Assembly: GCA_021826765.1 (NCBI GenBank)
Contig: JAKAYK010000003.1
Span: 1 to 35,746 of the forward strand
Origin: Thermoplasmata archaeon
Lineage (GTDB): Archaea > Thermoplasmatota > Thermoplasmata > Thermoplasmatales > Thermoplasmataceae
Length of the DNA: 35,746 nt
Direction: 5' to 3'
This document shows, in pieces, positions 15,666 through 23,699 of this stretch. The stretch's first letter is position 1. Every line of letters starts with the position of its first letter. The notes beneath the pieces were generated by a model that saw nothing but the letters and a program-made list of their open reading frames with translations, was not told where the DNA came from and searched no databases. The translations under genes were made by a program, and so were the position numbers.

Positions 15666-16886
15666 TCAGTCTTTCTCCATTAAGGCTTTCAACTCGTTGT
15701 CGTTCAGGGGCCCCTTCCTTGCCAGAGCCATCTTTTTCAGTTTTCTCAGCACAATCTGAGCCTCCTCGTCTGTGAGACTCAAACCGAACTTTTCAGCCTT
15801 GTAATGGATCGTGTCAATTCCACTCTTCTTGCCGTTGATGATCTCCACCTTCCCATGCCCCACCAGCTCCGGCAGGAATGGAAACATTTCCATGGGCATG
15901 TTCATCTTTTCCAGCCTTCTCCACCAGCTTGCAAGAATTCCGGATTCGACATTGAATATGTGATCACCCACAATTGGCTTCTGCGGAGGGAAGTTCACCC
16001 CTGATCTCTCCCTTGCAAGAACAGCAAGTTCCCTGAGCATCTGAGTCTTCACGCCTGAGTTTATACCATAGAGATATTTCAGCGCCATTACGCTCTCTTC
16101 CATTGATGCATTTCCACTCCTTTCCCCGATTCCAGTGAGGCTCACATGAATTGTGGATGCTCCACCAAGCACTGCAGATATTGTGTTTGCAACCGCAAGC
16201 CCAAAGTCGTTGTGCGCATGAATTTCTATGGGTTTGTTCACCTTTGATTTTATATTTTTGATGAAAAATGTTGTTGCCTGTGGATTCAAAACACCAAATG
16301 TATCTGCAAGAGCGAAAGAATCCATATGTCCCTCTTCAACAACCTTTCCAGCAATCTTCCAGAATGTTTCAAAGGGGGCCCTTGTGGCATCAATTGTGAA
16401 AAATGTGATCTTCAGTCCATGCTCATGGGCATATGAAGTGGCCTCCACAGAGAGCCTGACTGCTTTTTCAACATCCCAGCCATATGCATTCCTGATTAGG
16501 TGATCACTGGATGGTATCTCCATTACAATTCCATCCACGTCTGCATTGATGGCGCTGTCCACATCTCCTTTCATACATCTTGCAAAGGAATATACTTTGC
16601 TTCCGGTGCCAAGATGGGCTATCTCCTTTACCACAGATGCATCCTCTGGGGATACTGAAGGCATTCCCGCTTCTATCCTGTCTACACCTGCCTCAGAAAG
16701 CTTTGTAGCTATGGCAATCTTGTCATCCCTCCTGAAGGTGATACGGGCCTGCTGTTCACCATCACGAAGAGTCACGTCATGGATTTCCACCTTGTCTGGT
16801 ATTTTCACATTGCCAAGAATCTCAGGATCAAAATCATAAAAACTCACAAAATAATCTTTTCCCTTGTGTTTTTCACCTTTTTCCAT
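15666..16886 (-). CDS. Isopropylmalate/homocitrate synthase family (DRE-TIM) acyltransferase
   Basis: The family joins an acyl-CoA to a 2-oxo acid on a TIM barrel with a divalent metal. Key blocks are HDVTLRDGEQQ (36-46), the metal-binding HAHND (223-227) and GIGERSGNA (252-260). The last is typical of the condensing enzymes rather than HMG-CoA lyase. At 406 residues it lacks the LeuA regulatory dimer domain of full-length leucine-pathway enzymes, so feedback control by leucine is unlikely. No leu or lys genes are nearby. The GTATAC palindrome in its promoter links it to the GntR cluster, suggesting a catabolic or side-pathway role. The substrate pair is unknown. Confidence 0.82.
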   Translation of the reverse strand: MEKGEKHKGKDYFVSFYDFDPEILGNVKIPDKVEIHDVTLRDGEQQARITFRRDDKIAIATKLSEAGVDRIEAGMPSVSPEDASVVKEIAHLGTGSKVYSFARCMKGDVDSAINADVDGIVMEIPSSDHLIRNAYGWDVEKAVRLSVEATSYAHEHGLKITFFTIDATRAPFETFWKIAGKVVEEGHMDSFALADTFGVLNPQATTFFIKNIKSKVNKPIEIHAHNDFGLAVANTISAVLGGASTIHVSLTGIGERSGNASMEESVMALKYLYGINSGVKTQMLRELAVLARERSGVNFPPQKPIVGDHIFNVESGILASWWRRLEKMNMPMEMFPFLPELVGHGKVEIINGKKSGIDTIHYKAEKFGLSLTDEEAQIVLRKLKKMALARKGPLNDNELKALMEKD

Positions 16887-16926
16887 ATCTAATCATTGTT
16901 TCTCTTTATTAATAATTTTCTGTTAC

Positions 16927-16943
16927 TGTATACACATTATATC
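16927..16943 (-). promoter_or_regulatory. Promoter and candidate GntR operator of the synthase-YciI operon
   Basis: On the plus strand TGTATACACA (16927-16936) is identical to the decamer at 8851-8860. On the minus strand a TATA-like GATATAATG (16942-16934) directly precedes it, so the palindrome lies just downstream of the box as at the MFS promoter. A second A/T box at about 16900-16915 could be used instead. Confidence 0.5.
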
Positions 16944-16998
16944 ATGATGAGTGCTCGGTTTCTTATCCCTTTCTTAACAGTGTTTAAGAGAGATTATA

Positions 16999-17034
16999 TC
17001 AGGATCATAAGGAAACCTAAAGTTTTGATCCTGA
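16999..17034. repeat. 9-bp perfect inverted repeat in the gap upstream of the synthase gene
   Basis: TCAGGATCA (16999-17007) and TGATCCTGA (17026-17034) are separated by 18 bases. The stem is not followed by a T-tract on the plus strand. It may be a protein-binding site or a small RNA hairpin. A short plus-strand frame (16945-17087) crosses it but resembles no known protein. Confidence 0.45.
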
Positions 17035-17143
17035 ATCATATGACAGTTAAGTGGGAAACAAAGGCTTCGTCAAATGAATTATGGTGAAATATTTTTGAAA
17101 CTAAAACAAAAAAGTTGATCTCATCATAAAAATGTGAAATAGG

Positions 17144-18928
17144 CTATTTCACAATAAAATAAGCGTTTGGAACGTTCACATAGTTTGTCCCTATTTCTAT
17201 GCCATCCGTAACCATATAGTACTGTAATTGGGCATTATTGGTTCCTGTATCCATGATACTCAAGAAGTAAACGTATGTGCTGCTGTGAATTGAAATTACA
17301 GCAGTATTGAATGAATCCAAGGCAGTAGATAATCCAATCAGGGCAACAATTATTGCTGGTACAGAAGCTGCGTCCGAATAGGGTATTGCAATAACTGCCA
17401 GTGCCACTGCTGCTATGGCCAACCCTATGCTTATGTATGAATTTATTGTGCTATACAACCCGCTGTTGGGAGAATATATGCTCAACCCACTGTATATATC
17501 TGTCCAGCATAGATCAGTACCGTTATTGTATTTAGATGTAACAGTCAGACAGCCCGTGTATGATCCTTTTCCATTGTATGTATTTTCAAGAGAATTGCCC
17601 GTGAACAGAGTTCCAAAAGCAACTGCATATCTTTTCTGGAGCGTAAGATTGATGAAACTTGTTGAATTGTATTTGGAAGCGGTTATGTTTCCAACAAACA
17701 TCTGGAATGAAATAAGTTGGTTTCCATGTCTATCAAGAGAATCTATTTTCATAGAGAGTTCATATTTATCAGTTACACTTATGACTTTCCCTGCATTTGG
17801 ACCGGCGAGTGCAAACTCCTCATACCTGTATTTAGTTGCAGTCATGTTTCCATAGAACCCGGCTACTGAATCTCTGACTAAAACTGGAGAACTTTTTGAA
17901 AAATCACCAGTAGTACCGATGACTCCAACCGGCGTTGAATAAGTAGGAGTGCTTCCCATAATGACAATATTGCTTGATGTGTTGAAGTATTCTGATGATA
18001 GGGAAAATCCCGCGTTAATGTATACTGAACCTATGTTAAGGGTGTAGGATAAATTTACACCAGGTTGTGCTGCTGTGTCATTCATGTAAACAAAAGGTAT
18101 GGGAACATTCTGGAAAGATGTTGCTTGTACTTGGGCCCAACCCCAATATGTTTTACAGCTGCCACCACCGGGAGGAGGAATGTAATCCGGTGACGCCATG
18201 TTTGAAGATGATGAATTACTCATGAAACCAGGATATATTGTGTTATTTCCTGTCAGATTCATTTCAGCAACACTTGAATATGGAAGATAGTTCGCATAAG
18301 GATGCTTCATAATGTTCATTGTGTATCCTGATACCATAAGAAAGGGGTTATATGATACTGCACCTGTGAAAAAAAATGCCGTAGCATTTGTGGATTGTGA
18401 TTTCGTGAAATATGTTATACTTATAATCATGGAAGTGTTCGATCCAGAGTATCCAAAGGTATGTTTCCAGGTTTTTGTTATATTGTATATTGTCTTTGGA
18501 AGCTTGAATACAGCATTCCATGTTAAATTCACAAAGGTTACTGACAGAGGTGTTGAATTTTTTGATATATAATATGCAGGATTGGTGTTGTTCAGTAATT
18601 CGTTTGGATAGGATGGAGATGCAAAAAGTTCAACAACTGCACCCTTGAATGATGGGAAAGAGGAATTGGTTGTCAATGGTGCAATTCCTGTTGTTGAATT
18701 TGTATAAAATGATGGAGAGACATTAAGTTTTACAGTGATGTTGGACAGATATGAAGGTGATGTCTGCGCTGGAGGTGGTGAAGGGTTATTGCCTACTGTT
18801 GAAATGTTTTTGGATCCATTCTGATTTGAAAGATCTACAAGTATGAACATGGATGTTGATATGATCGCAACTACAATAATGACAGAGATTATTTTCCTGT
18901 GTATGGATGGTAATTCCATTAAATTCAT
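17144..18928 (-). CDS. Large secreted or membrane-anchored surface protein, function unknown
   Basis: The 594 residues begin with a single hydrophobic anchor (about 14-33), then a Pro/Ser linker (NPSPPPAQTSPS). The extracellular part is long and rich in Asn, Ser, Thr and Tyr, with many N-x-S/T sites that could be glycosylated. A C-terminal hydrophobic pair at about 500-545 (IGLAIAAVALAVIAIPY and IIVALIGLSTALDSF) may give a second membrane segment, with about 50 residues after it. No enzymatic motif was seen. The TATA-rich block TATATATATA at 18940-18955 lies just before the start. It resembles other cell-envelope proteins of wall-less acidophilic archaea in composition only. ATG 18919 is an alternative start. 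Confidence 0.7.
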   Translation of the reverse strand: MNLMELPSIHRKIISVIIVVAIISTSMFILVDLSNQNGSKNISTVGNNPSPPPAQTSPSYLSNITVKLNVSPSFYTNSTTGIAPLTTNSSFPSFKGAVVELFASPSYPNELLNNTNPAYYISKNSTPLSVTFVNLTWNAVFKLPKTIYNITKTWKHTFGYSGSNTSMIISITYFTKSQSTNATAFFFTGAVSYNPFLMVSGYTMNIMKHPYANYLPYSSVAEMNLTGNNTIYPGFMSNSSSSNMASPDYIPPPGGGSCKTYWGWAQVQATSFQNVPIPFVYMNDTAAQPGVNLSYTLNIGSVYINAGFSLSSEYFNTSSNIVIMGSTPTYSTPVGVIGTTGDFSKSSPVLVRDSVAGFYGNMTATKYRYEEFALAGPNAGKVISVTDKYELSMKIDSLDRHGNQLISFQMFVGNITASKYNSTSFINLTLQKRYAVAFGTLFTGNSLENTYNGKGSYTGCLTVTSKYNNGTDLCWTDIYSGLSIYSPNSGLYSTINSYISIGLAIAAVALAVIAIPYSDAASVPAIIVALIGLSTALDSFNTAVISIHSSTYVYFLSIMDTGTNNAQLQYYMVTDGIEIGTNYVNVPNAYFIVK

Positions 18929-19295
18929 ATATCTAATATGTGATATATATATAATACTTACTGCTTAAGCAAACCCCTAGTATGTTAAAACTTTGCGATA
19001 GAATAGAGTCTTTTGTTGAGAAATTACACGCTCTAATACCACTTTTGTGCAAAAACGGTCATGGCTGCATGTCATTGAATTGTATAATGCATCGCAAAAT
19101 ATTCCAATGATTATTCTCTACAAAAAAGTGAAGCATAGAAGGCATTTCTGTGAGTTTCAGTGCTATAACAATATATATTCCAGTATGCATGCAATCGAGA
19201 TGTGCAGAATTCTTTTCAGATTATAGACTAAGACAAATGACGAATGGAATTAAGACAATTTTTATATAAAATAAATAAGTAACCAGCAGATTGAA
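18929..19295. other. Intergenic region with divergent promoters
   Basis: The left edge holds the A/T-rich promoter of the minus-strand surface protein (18940-18955) and the right edge the TATA box TTTATATAAA (19261-19270) of the HMG-CoA synthase gene. Between them is a 42-codon plus-strand frame (18982-19110, beginning MLKLCDRIESFVEKLHALI) about 32 bp past the TATA-rich block, then another open stretch in a different frame to about 19226. They could be a decayed transposase start, but I cannot support a family. Confidence 0.4.
19261..19270 (+). promoter_or_regulatory. TATA box of the HMG-CoA synthase operon
   Basis: TTTATATAAA is centred about 31 bp before the ATG at 19296. Confidence 0.6.
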
Positions 19296-20351
19296 ATGAG
19301 TGGGATAGTAAGTTACGGAAGTTATATACCACGTTACAGGATCAAACCAGAGGAAATCGCAAGAGTCTGGGGAGTGGATCCTGAAACCATAAGGAATGGT
19401 ATATTCATACTGAGTAAATCTGTGCCCTCGCCTGATGAGGATGTGGCAACAATATCTGTTGAATCCGCAAGAAATGCTCTCAGGAGAGGAGGACTGAAGG
19501 GAAAAGCTATAGAGGCCATATATGTTGGCTCTGAGAGTCATCCATATGCTGTAAAACCTACCGCGACCATTGTCTCTGCTGCCATAGGAACTGAATTCAG
19601 CACGTTTGCAGCAGACTATGAATTTGCATGTAAAGCAGGAACTGCGGGGATGCAGAATGTGCTTGGAATGGTGAACAGCGGAATAATTAAAACAGGAATG
19701 GCCATCGGATCAGACACCTCACAGGGTGCTCCTGGAGATGTTCTTGAATATTCGGCATCTGCTGGAGGTACAGCAATGATTATCGGAAGAGAGAATGTTG
19801 CCGCAGAAATAAAATCTACACTTTCCGTAACATCAGATACTCCAGACTTTTGGAGAAGAGAAGGACAGCCATACCCTACTCATGGTGAGAGGTTCACAGG
19901 AGAGCCTGCGTATTTCAGGCATATAACCAGTGCATCAAAGATGATGATGGAGAGAATGGGCACAAAACCAGAGGATTATGATTATGTAGTGTTTCACCAG
20001 CCAAATGGAAAATTTCCCACAAGGGCAGCAAAAATGCTCGGATTTTCAGAAAAACAGTACAACGAAGGACTTCTGACTCCTTACATCGGAAACACTTATT
20101 CAGGATCAATGATGATAGGACTCTCCTCTATTCTTGATGTGGCCAGGGGTGGAAACAGGATACTTGCTGTATCATTTGGATCCGGTGCAGGATCAGATGC
20201 ATTCCACATAGAGGTAACGGATGAGATAGAGAAACTGCACAACAGGAAAGTGACAACTGTAAGAGATATGCTGAAGAATGTGAAATTCCTGGATTATGCC
20301 ATATATGCAAAATTCAAGAGAAAGATAGTGTTTGGTGAGGAAATTGAGTAA
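19296..20351 (+). CDS. Hydroxymethylglutaryl-CoA synthase, archaeal type
   Basis: The enzyme condenses acetyl-CoA with acetoacetyl-CoA to HMG-CoA, the entry to the mevalonate pathway for archaeal lipids. The 351 residues are the usual archaeal length. The catalytic set is complete: Glu80 in GSESHPY, the acyl-carrying Cys112 in EFACKAGTAG, and His234 in VFHQPNGKFP. It is first in the conserved three-gene operon with a thiolase and a DUF35 protein, which in methanogens form one complex with a shared CoA site. The next gene starts inside its last codons. Confidence 0.96.
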   Translation: MSGIVSYGSYIPRYRIKPEEIARVWGVDPETIRNGIFILSKSVPSPDEDVATISVESARNALRRGGLKGKAIEAIYVGSESHPYAVKPTATIVSAAIGTEFSTFAADYEFACKAGTAGMQNVLGMVNSGIIKTGMAIGSDTSQGAPGDVLEYSASAGGTAMIIGRENVAAEIKSTLSVTSDTPDFWRREGQPYPTHGERFTGEPAYFRHITSASKMMMERMGTKPEDYDYVVFHQPNGKFPTRAAKMLGFSEKQYNEGLLTPYIGNTYSGSMMIGLSSILDVARGGNRILAVSFGSGAGSDAFHIEVTDEIEKLHNRKVTTVRDMLKNVKFLDYAIYAKFKRKIVFGEEIE

Positions 20352-21507
20352 CGTATACGTAATAGGTGGAGGAGAATCAAAGTATGGTGAACTGTGGGAC
20401 AGGTCCCTCAGGGAAATAGCGGTGGAAGCTGGATTGAAAGCTGTGGAAAATGCAGGAATAAGGACGAAGGACCTGAATGCAATTTATATGGGAAACAGCC
20501 TTGGAGGCCTCATAAGCAAGCAGGAACATCTCAGCGCCCTGATGTCAGATTATGCAGGGATAGCTTCAGAATACGTTCCATCCATGAGAATTGAGGCATC
20601 CACTGCATCTGGTGGTGCAGCATTCAGGCAGGCATACCTTTCTATCAAATCAGGAGAGCATGACGTGGTAATGGTTGGTGGCGCAGAAAAGATGACAGAA
20701 CTTTACGGAACTGAGATCATAGACATAACATCTTCCCTTGTGGACAGAGAATGGGAGGCATTTAACGGTGCTACCCCCGCAGCACTTGCTGCTCTTTCTG
20801 CGAGGAAGTACATGATGGATTTTAAAGTAAAGAAAGAGGCCCTTGCAGCCATTTCAGTGAATGATCATGCAAATGCTTCACTGAATGAGAATGCACAGTA
20901 CAGGAACAAAATAACAATTGAACAGGCTCTGAACGCCACGCCGATTGCAGAGCCGCTGAACCTCATGGACTGTGCACCCATGACTGATGGTGCAACAAGC
21001 GTCATACTGGCTTCAGAGAAATATGTGAAGGAGCATGGATCGAAGGGTGTGAGAATAATGGGCTCAGCCATTTCTCAGGGCCCCTTTGCACTTCACAGCA
21101 GAAAATCATTCTATACTGTTGAACCCACGATTATATCCACAAAGAAAGCAATGGAACAGGCAAATATCAAGCACAAAGACATATCATTCGTGGAAATACA
21201 TGATTCATACAGTATTTACGGGCTTATGGCCCTTGAAGATCTTGGTTTTGTAGAGAAAGGACATGCAAGCGAAATGGTGGAGAACGGAATCGGGATTAAC
21301 AGCAACCTTCCTGTGAATCCATCAGGCGGTCTCAAGGCCAAAGGATTTCCATACGGAGCCGCAGGTGTGAGTCAGATATATGAGACATATCTCCAGCTTA
21401 GCGGAAAGGCAGGCAAGAGGCAGATCAAGGATGCAACGTGCGGTCTTGTTCACAACATGGCAGGATCAGGTGCTGCATCTGTTGTACATATACTGGGGGT
21501 GGATTGA
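20344..21507 (+). CDS. Thiolase-family protein of the HMG-CoA synthase operon, catalytic residues substituted
   Basis: By context this should be the acetoacetyl-CoA thiolase feeding HMG-CoA synthase. The fold is clearly that of the archaeal/SCP2 thiolase family, for example GGAAFRQAYLSIKSGEHDVVMVGG and NPSGGLKAKG. All three catalytic motifs differ, however. The nucleophile position in the usual CAS motif reads TAS (Thr codon 20602-20604). The HDCF motif reads HDSY (Ser codon 21205-21207). GHP reads GFP (Phe codon 21346-21348). I place the start at TTG 20344, five bases after GGTGA and giving MSNVYVIGGG; GTG 20335 or TTG 20332 are alternatives. It may be a scaffold or a changed enzyme. Confidence 0.9.
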   Translation: MSNVYVIGGGESKYGELWDRSLREIAVEAGLKAVENAGIRTKDLNAIYMGNSLGGLISKQEHLSALMSDYAGIASEYVPSMRIEASTASGGAAFRQAYLSIKSGEHDVVMVGGAEKMTELYGTEIIDITSSLVDREWEAFNGATPAALAALSARKYMMDFKVKKEALAAISVNDHANASLNENAQYRNKITIEQALNATPIAEPLNLMDCAPMTDGATSVILASEKYVKEHGSKGVRIMGSAISQGPFALHSRKSFYTVEPTIISTKKAMEQANIKHKDISFVEIHDSYSIYGLMALEDLGFVEKGHASEMVENGIGINSNLPVNPSGGLKAKGFPYGAAGVSQIYETYLQLSGKAGKRQIKDATCGLVHNMAGSGAASVVHILGVD

Positions 21508-21909
21508 ATGGGTGAACTGTCAAGAATGTGGAGAGAGATGCCGAGCAGGTACAGGATGCAGGGAGACAGATGCGGAAATTGCGACCAGGTTTATTTCCCA
21601 CCCAGAGAGATATGTCCTGTCTGCCACAGGGACTCCATAGGAAAAATGAAGGATGTGGACATTGATGGTGCAGGCGAAATCCTCAGTTTCACTGTGGTGC
21701 ATGAGGCCCCGCCTGCTTTCCTCAGGCAGAAACCATACATAATAGCACTGGTGAAGCTGAAGGAGGGCCCCGTCATAACCGGGCAGATAGTTGATACTGT
21801 TCCTGAGGAAATAGACATAGGAACAAAGGTGAGAAGCGTATTCAGGAAAATTTCAGAGGATGGAAAGAGCGGAGTTATCCATTATGGATACAAGTTCGTT
21901 CCAGAATAA
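21508..21909 (+). CDS. DUF35 zinc-ribbon/OB-fold protein of the HMGCS-thiolase complex
   Basis: The DUF35 partner bridges thiolase and HMG-CoA synthase in archaeal complexes, letting acetoacetyl-CoA pass without release. The 133 residues hold a rubredoxin-like zinc ribbon with Cys22, Cys25, Cys36 and Cys39 (CGNC and CPVC). An OB-fold follows from about residue 55, with GEILSFTVVHEAPPAF and ALVKLKEGPVITGQI. The ATG directly follows the thiolase stop codon. Retention of this bridge together with a thiolase lacking its catalytic residues is notable. Confidence 0.93.
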   Translation: MGELSRMWREMPSRYRMQGDRCGNCDQVYFPPREICPVCHRDSIGKMKDVDIDGAGEILSFTVVHEAPPAFLRQKPYIIALVKLKEGPVITGQIVDTVPEEIDIGTKVRSVFRKISEDGKSGVIHYGYKFVPE

Positions 21910-21923
21910 TTTTTCTTCTGGAA

Positions 21924-22931
21924 TCACTGCCTATCCACATTTACGATCTCATCGAAAATATATTTTCCTTTCCCTGTTTTTTTGAACATCATCTGGAATT
22001 CCTGTGCTGTCAGTATAGGCATTGGGTACCGGTCAAAATCATCTGTGGCCACTCTGGGGCATCCTGTGAATATTATACACTGGGCCATCATGTTCTGGAA
22101 ATCCACCGGATTTGATTCGTTTGCATAGGCAAGAACTGCGGTTTTGCCCATGGACTCTATCTCTTCTTTTATCTTCATGGCGAGTTTCATCCTGTACTGC
22201 CCGACTTTTGTGTCCACTACCACAACAAATCTGTCCACGTCCATGATTCCAGCCATGTTTGCATATCTTCTCCTGATTCTCCTGTCAGCTTCTTCCATCA
22301 TGGAATGAAGCGTGAATGGCTCGCTCATCTCCACGACAAATACTTCTCTCTCGGTGGAAAGCTGGGCCCCCATTGAATGGAATGTACCGGTGCTCAGGAT
22401 TATGTGGCAGTCTGCCCAGGTATCCAGATCATGAATTGGGCTGTAGTTGCATCCCAGTACCTGACCGGGATATTTCAGCCTTCCATCATTGTTTCCCATC
22501 CTGACTTCATACCCTTTATCCTTCAGGAACTCCATGAATTTAAATGCACTTTCCCTGTACTGTATAGAGTAAAGAACACCGATTTTCCTGTATCCTTTCT
22601 CCTCAAGAGATGTTAGATTCAATCCGGAGAATGTTTCTGCTGATGGATAAATATATTCTTCAAAAATGACGGGAATTCCGTAATTCACGTTTGGAATCTC
22701 TGTGTGGCCCATCTGAACCACTGCATCAACATTCACATATTCATCCCTTGTTCCTGTATCACATGCACCATAGAAGCCTGAGGAACTGACTATGACAGAA
22801 AAATTCTGCGATAATTTGGTGAAATATGAAAACACATGCGGTTTCAGTCCGTCCGGTAACTGAAGAAGGATCCTTCTGGCATTCATTTCCTTAAGCTTCT
22901 TTATTACAGGTTCCGGATCAAGATATACCAT
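21924..22931 (-). CDS. dph2: Diphthamide biosynthesis enzyme Dph2 (3-amino-3-carboxypropyl transferase)
   Basis: This 4Fe-4S enzyme cleaves S-adenosylmethionine to a 3-amino-3-carboxypropyl radical and attaches that group to a histidine of elongation factor 2, the first step of diphthamide. Archaea use a homodimer. The 335 residues carry the three cluster cysteines: Cys57 in YGACDTG, Cys161 in LGCNYSP and Cys291 in FTGCPRVATDD. The frame stays open 64 codons upstream, but I start at ATG 22931 (MVYLDPEPVI). The archaeal family begins there and the extra residues look non-coding. It converges on the DUF35 gene with a 14-bp gap. Confidence 0.92.
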   Translation of the reverse strand: MVYLDPEPVIKKLKEMNARRILLQLPDGLKPHVFSYFTKLSQNFSVIVSSSGFYGACDTGTRDEYVNVDAVVQMGHTEIPNVNYGIPVIFEEYIYPSAETFSGLNLTSLEEKGYRKIGVLYSIQYRESAFKFMEFLKDKGYEVRMGNNDGRLKYPGQVLGCNYSPIHDLDTWADCHIILSTGTFHSMGAQLSTEREVFVVEMSEPFTLHSMMEEADRRIRRRYANMAGIMDVDRFVVVVDTKVGQYRMKLAMKIKEEIESMGKTAVLAYANESNPVDFQNMMAQCIIFTGCPRVATDDFDRYPMPILTAQEFQMMFKKTGKGKYIFDEIVNVDRQ

Positions 22932-23280
22932 CGAGGAAGGATAATTCTTTTTCCATATTGATTTTTCTGAATTTCCATTATATTTATTTGTGTTTAGAAG
23001 AATTGGGTTTTTTGATGCGGTGTTCCATTTTTGAAACCGTTGAAATTGTGGAAGAACGATTTCCATAAAGCATACATCTTCCCCTGCCGTGTATGTTGAA
23101 ACCCTGCTTATCCATTTGTACACTCAGGGGCCCATATGGCGGCATTATGATCTTTTCCCATTCAATTTCAACTGCATTATGGAATTGCAGGTCACCTTCA
23201 TATCTGCATCGTATGAATCATGCACACTAAAATAATACAGATTCCAAAAAATAAAATAGGACATAATCTATTCTTATTCA
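22932..23280. other. Intergenic region upstream of dph2
   Basis: The stretch holds a minus-strand TATA-like AATAAATATAAT near 22976-22988 that could drive dph2 with a leader of roughly 25-30 nt. An A-rich TATA box near 23246-23256 serves the plus-strand gene at 23281. No gene was supported between them. Confidence 0.45.
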
Positions 23281-23625
23281 ATGAAATATATAGAAGTTTC
23301 GGGTAAAATCGATGAAGAAGCACTCCAGAGAATTTTTTCAAAGGCAATAGGTGATGTTTCATTCGTAAAGGGTTTCAAATCAGATAGCTCAGAGTCCCTG
23401 ATGATGTGTGGATCCAAGTTTTTTTTCAGGACAAATGACACAATCGGATTTGTGTTCCACGCATTCTATGATGGAAGGAGCATGAAAATTGATTTTGGGA
23501 GAGTGGGAGGAGGTTCAGGGCTTATGAATATCAAATGGGGTGCGGGTAACAAGATTGAGGATGAGATCGCATCTGCCATCATACAAACCGCTGAGTCCAA
23601 TGGCTTGACTGCATCCGGATCATGA
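23281..23625 (+). CDS. Small conserved-looking soluble protein, function unknown
   Basis: The 114 residues have mixed alpha/beta character, with a hydrophobic strand TIGFVFHAFYDGRSMKIDFGRVGGGSG in the middle and a C-terminal helix (KIEDEIASAIIQTAESNG). There is no signal peptide, membrane helix or metal motif. The ATG lies about 29 bp after an A-rich TATA box, so a leaderless transcript is likely, which supports it as a real gene. No family recognised. Confidence 0.65.
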   Translation: MKYIEVSGKIDEEALQRIFSKAIGDVSFVKGFKSDSSESLMMCGSKFFFRTNDTIGFVFHAFYDGRSMKIDFGRVGGGSGLMNIKWGAGNKIEDEIASAIIQTAESNGLTASGS

Positions 23626-23670
23626 TTGAAGGTCAGGTTTGGAATATAAAGGCAGTAGTTATTTAGATAT

Positions 23671-23682
23671 ATATTTATATAT
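23671..23682 (+). promoter_or_regulatory. TATA box of the zinc-ribbon membrane protein gene
   Basis: ATATTTATATAT is centred about 24 bp before the ATG at 23700. Confidence 0.55.
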
Positions 23683-23699
23683 ATTGCAGTTTACATGTT

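Noticed and set aside
22932..23123. 64-codon N-terminal extension of Dph2
   Set aside because: The family starts at MVYLDPE (22931), and the extra residues show no domain character; a promoter-like box lies within.
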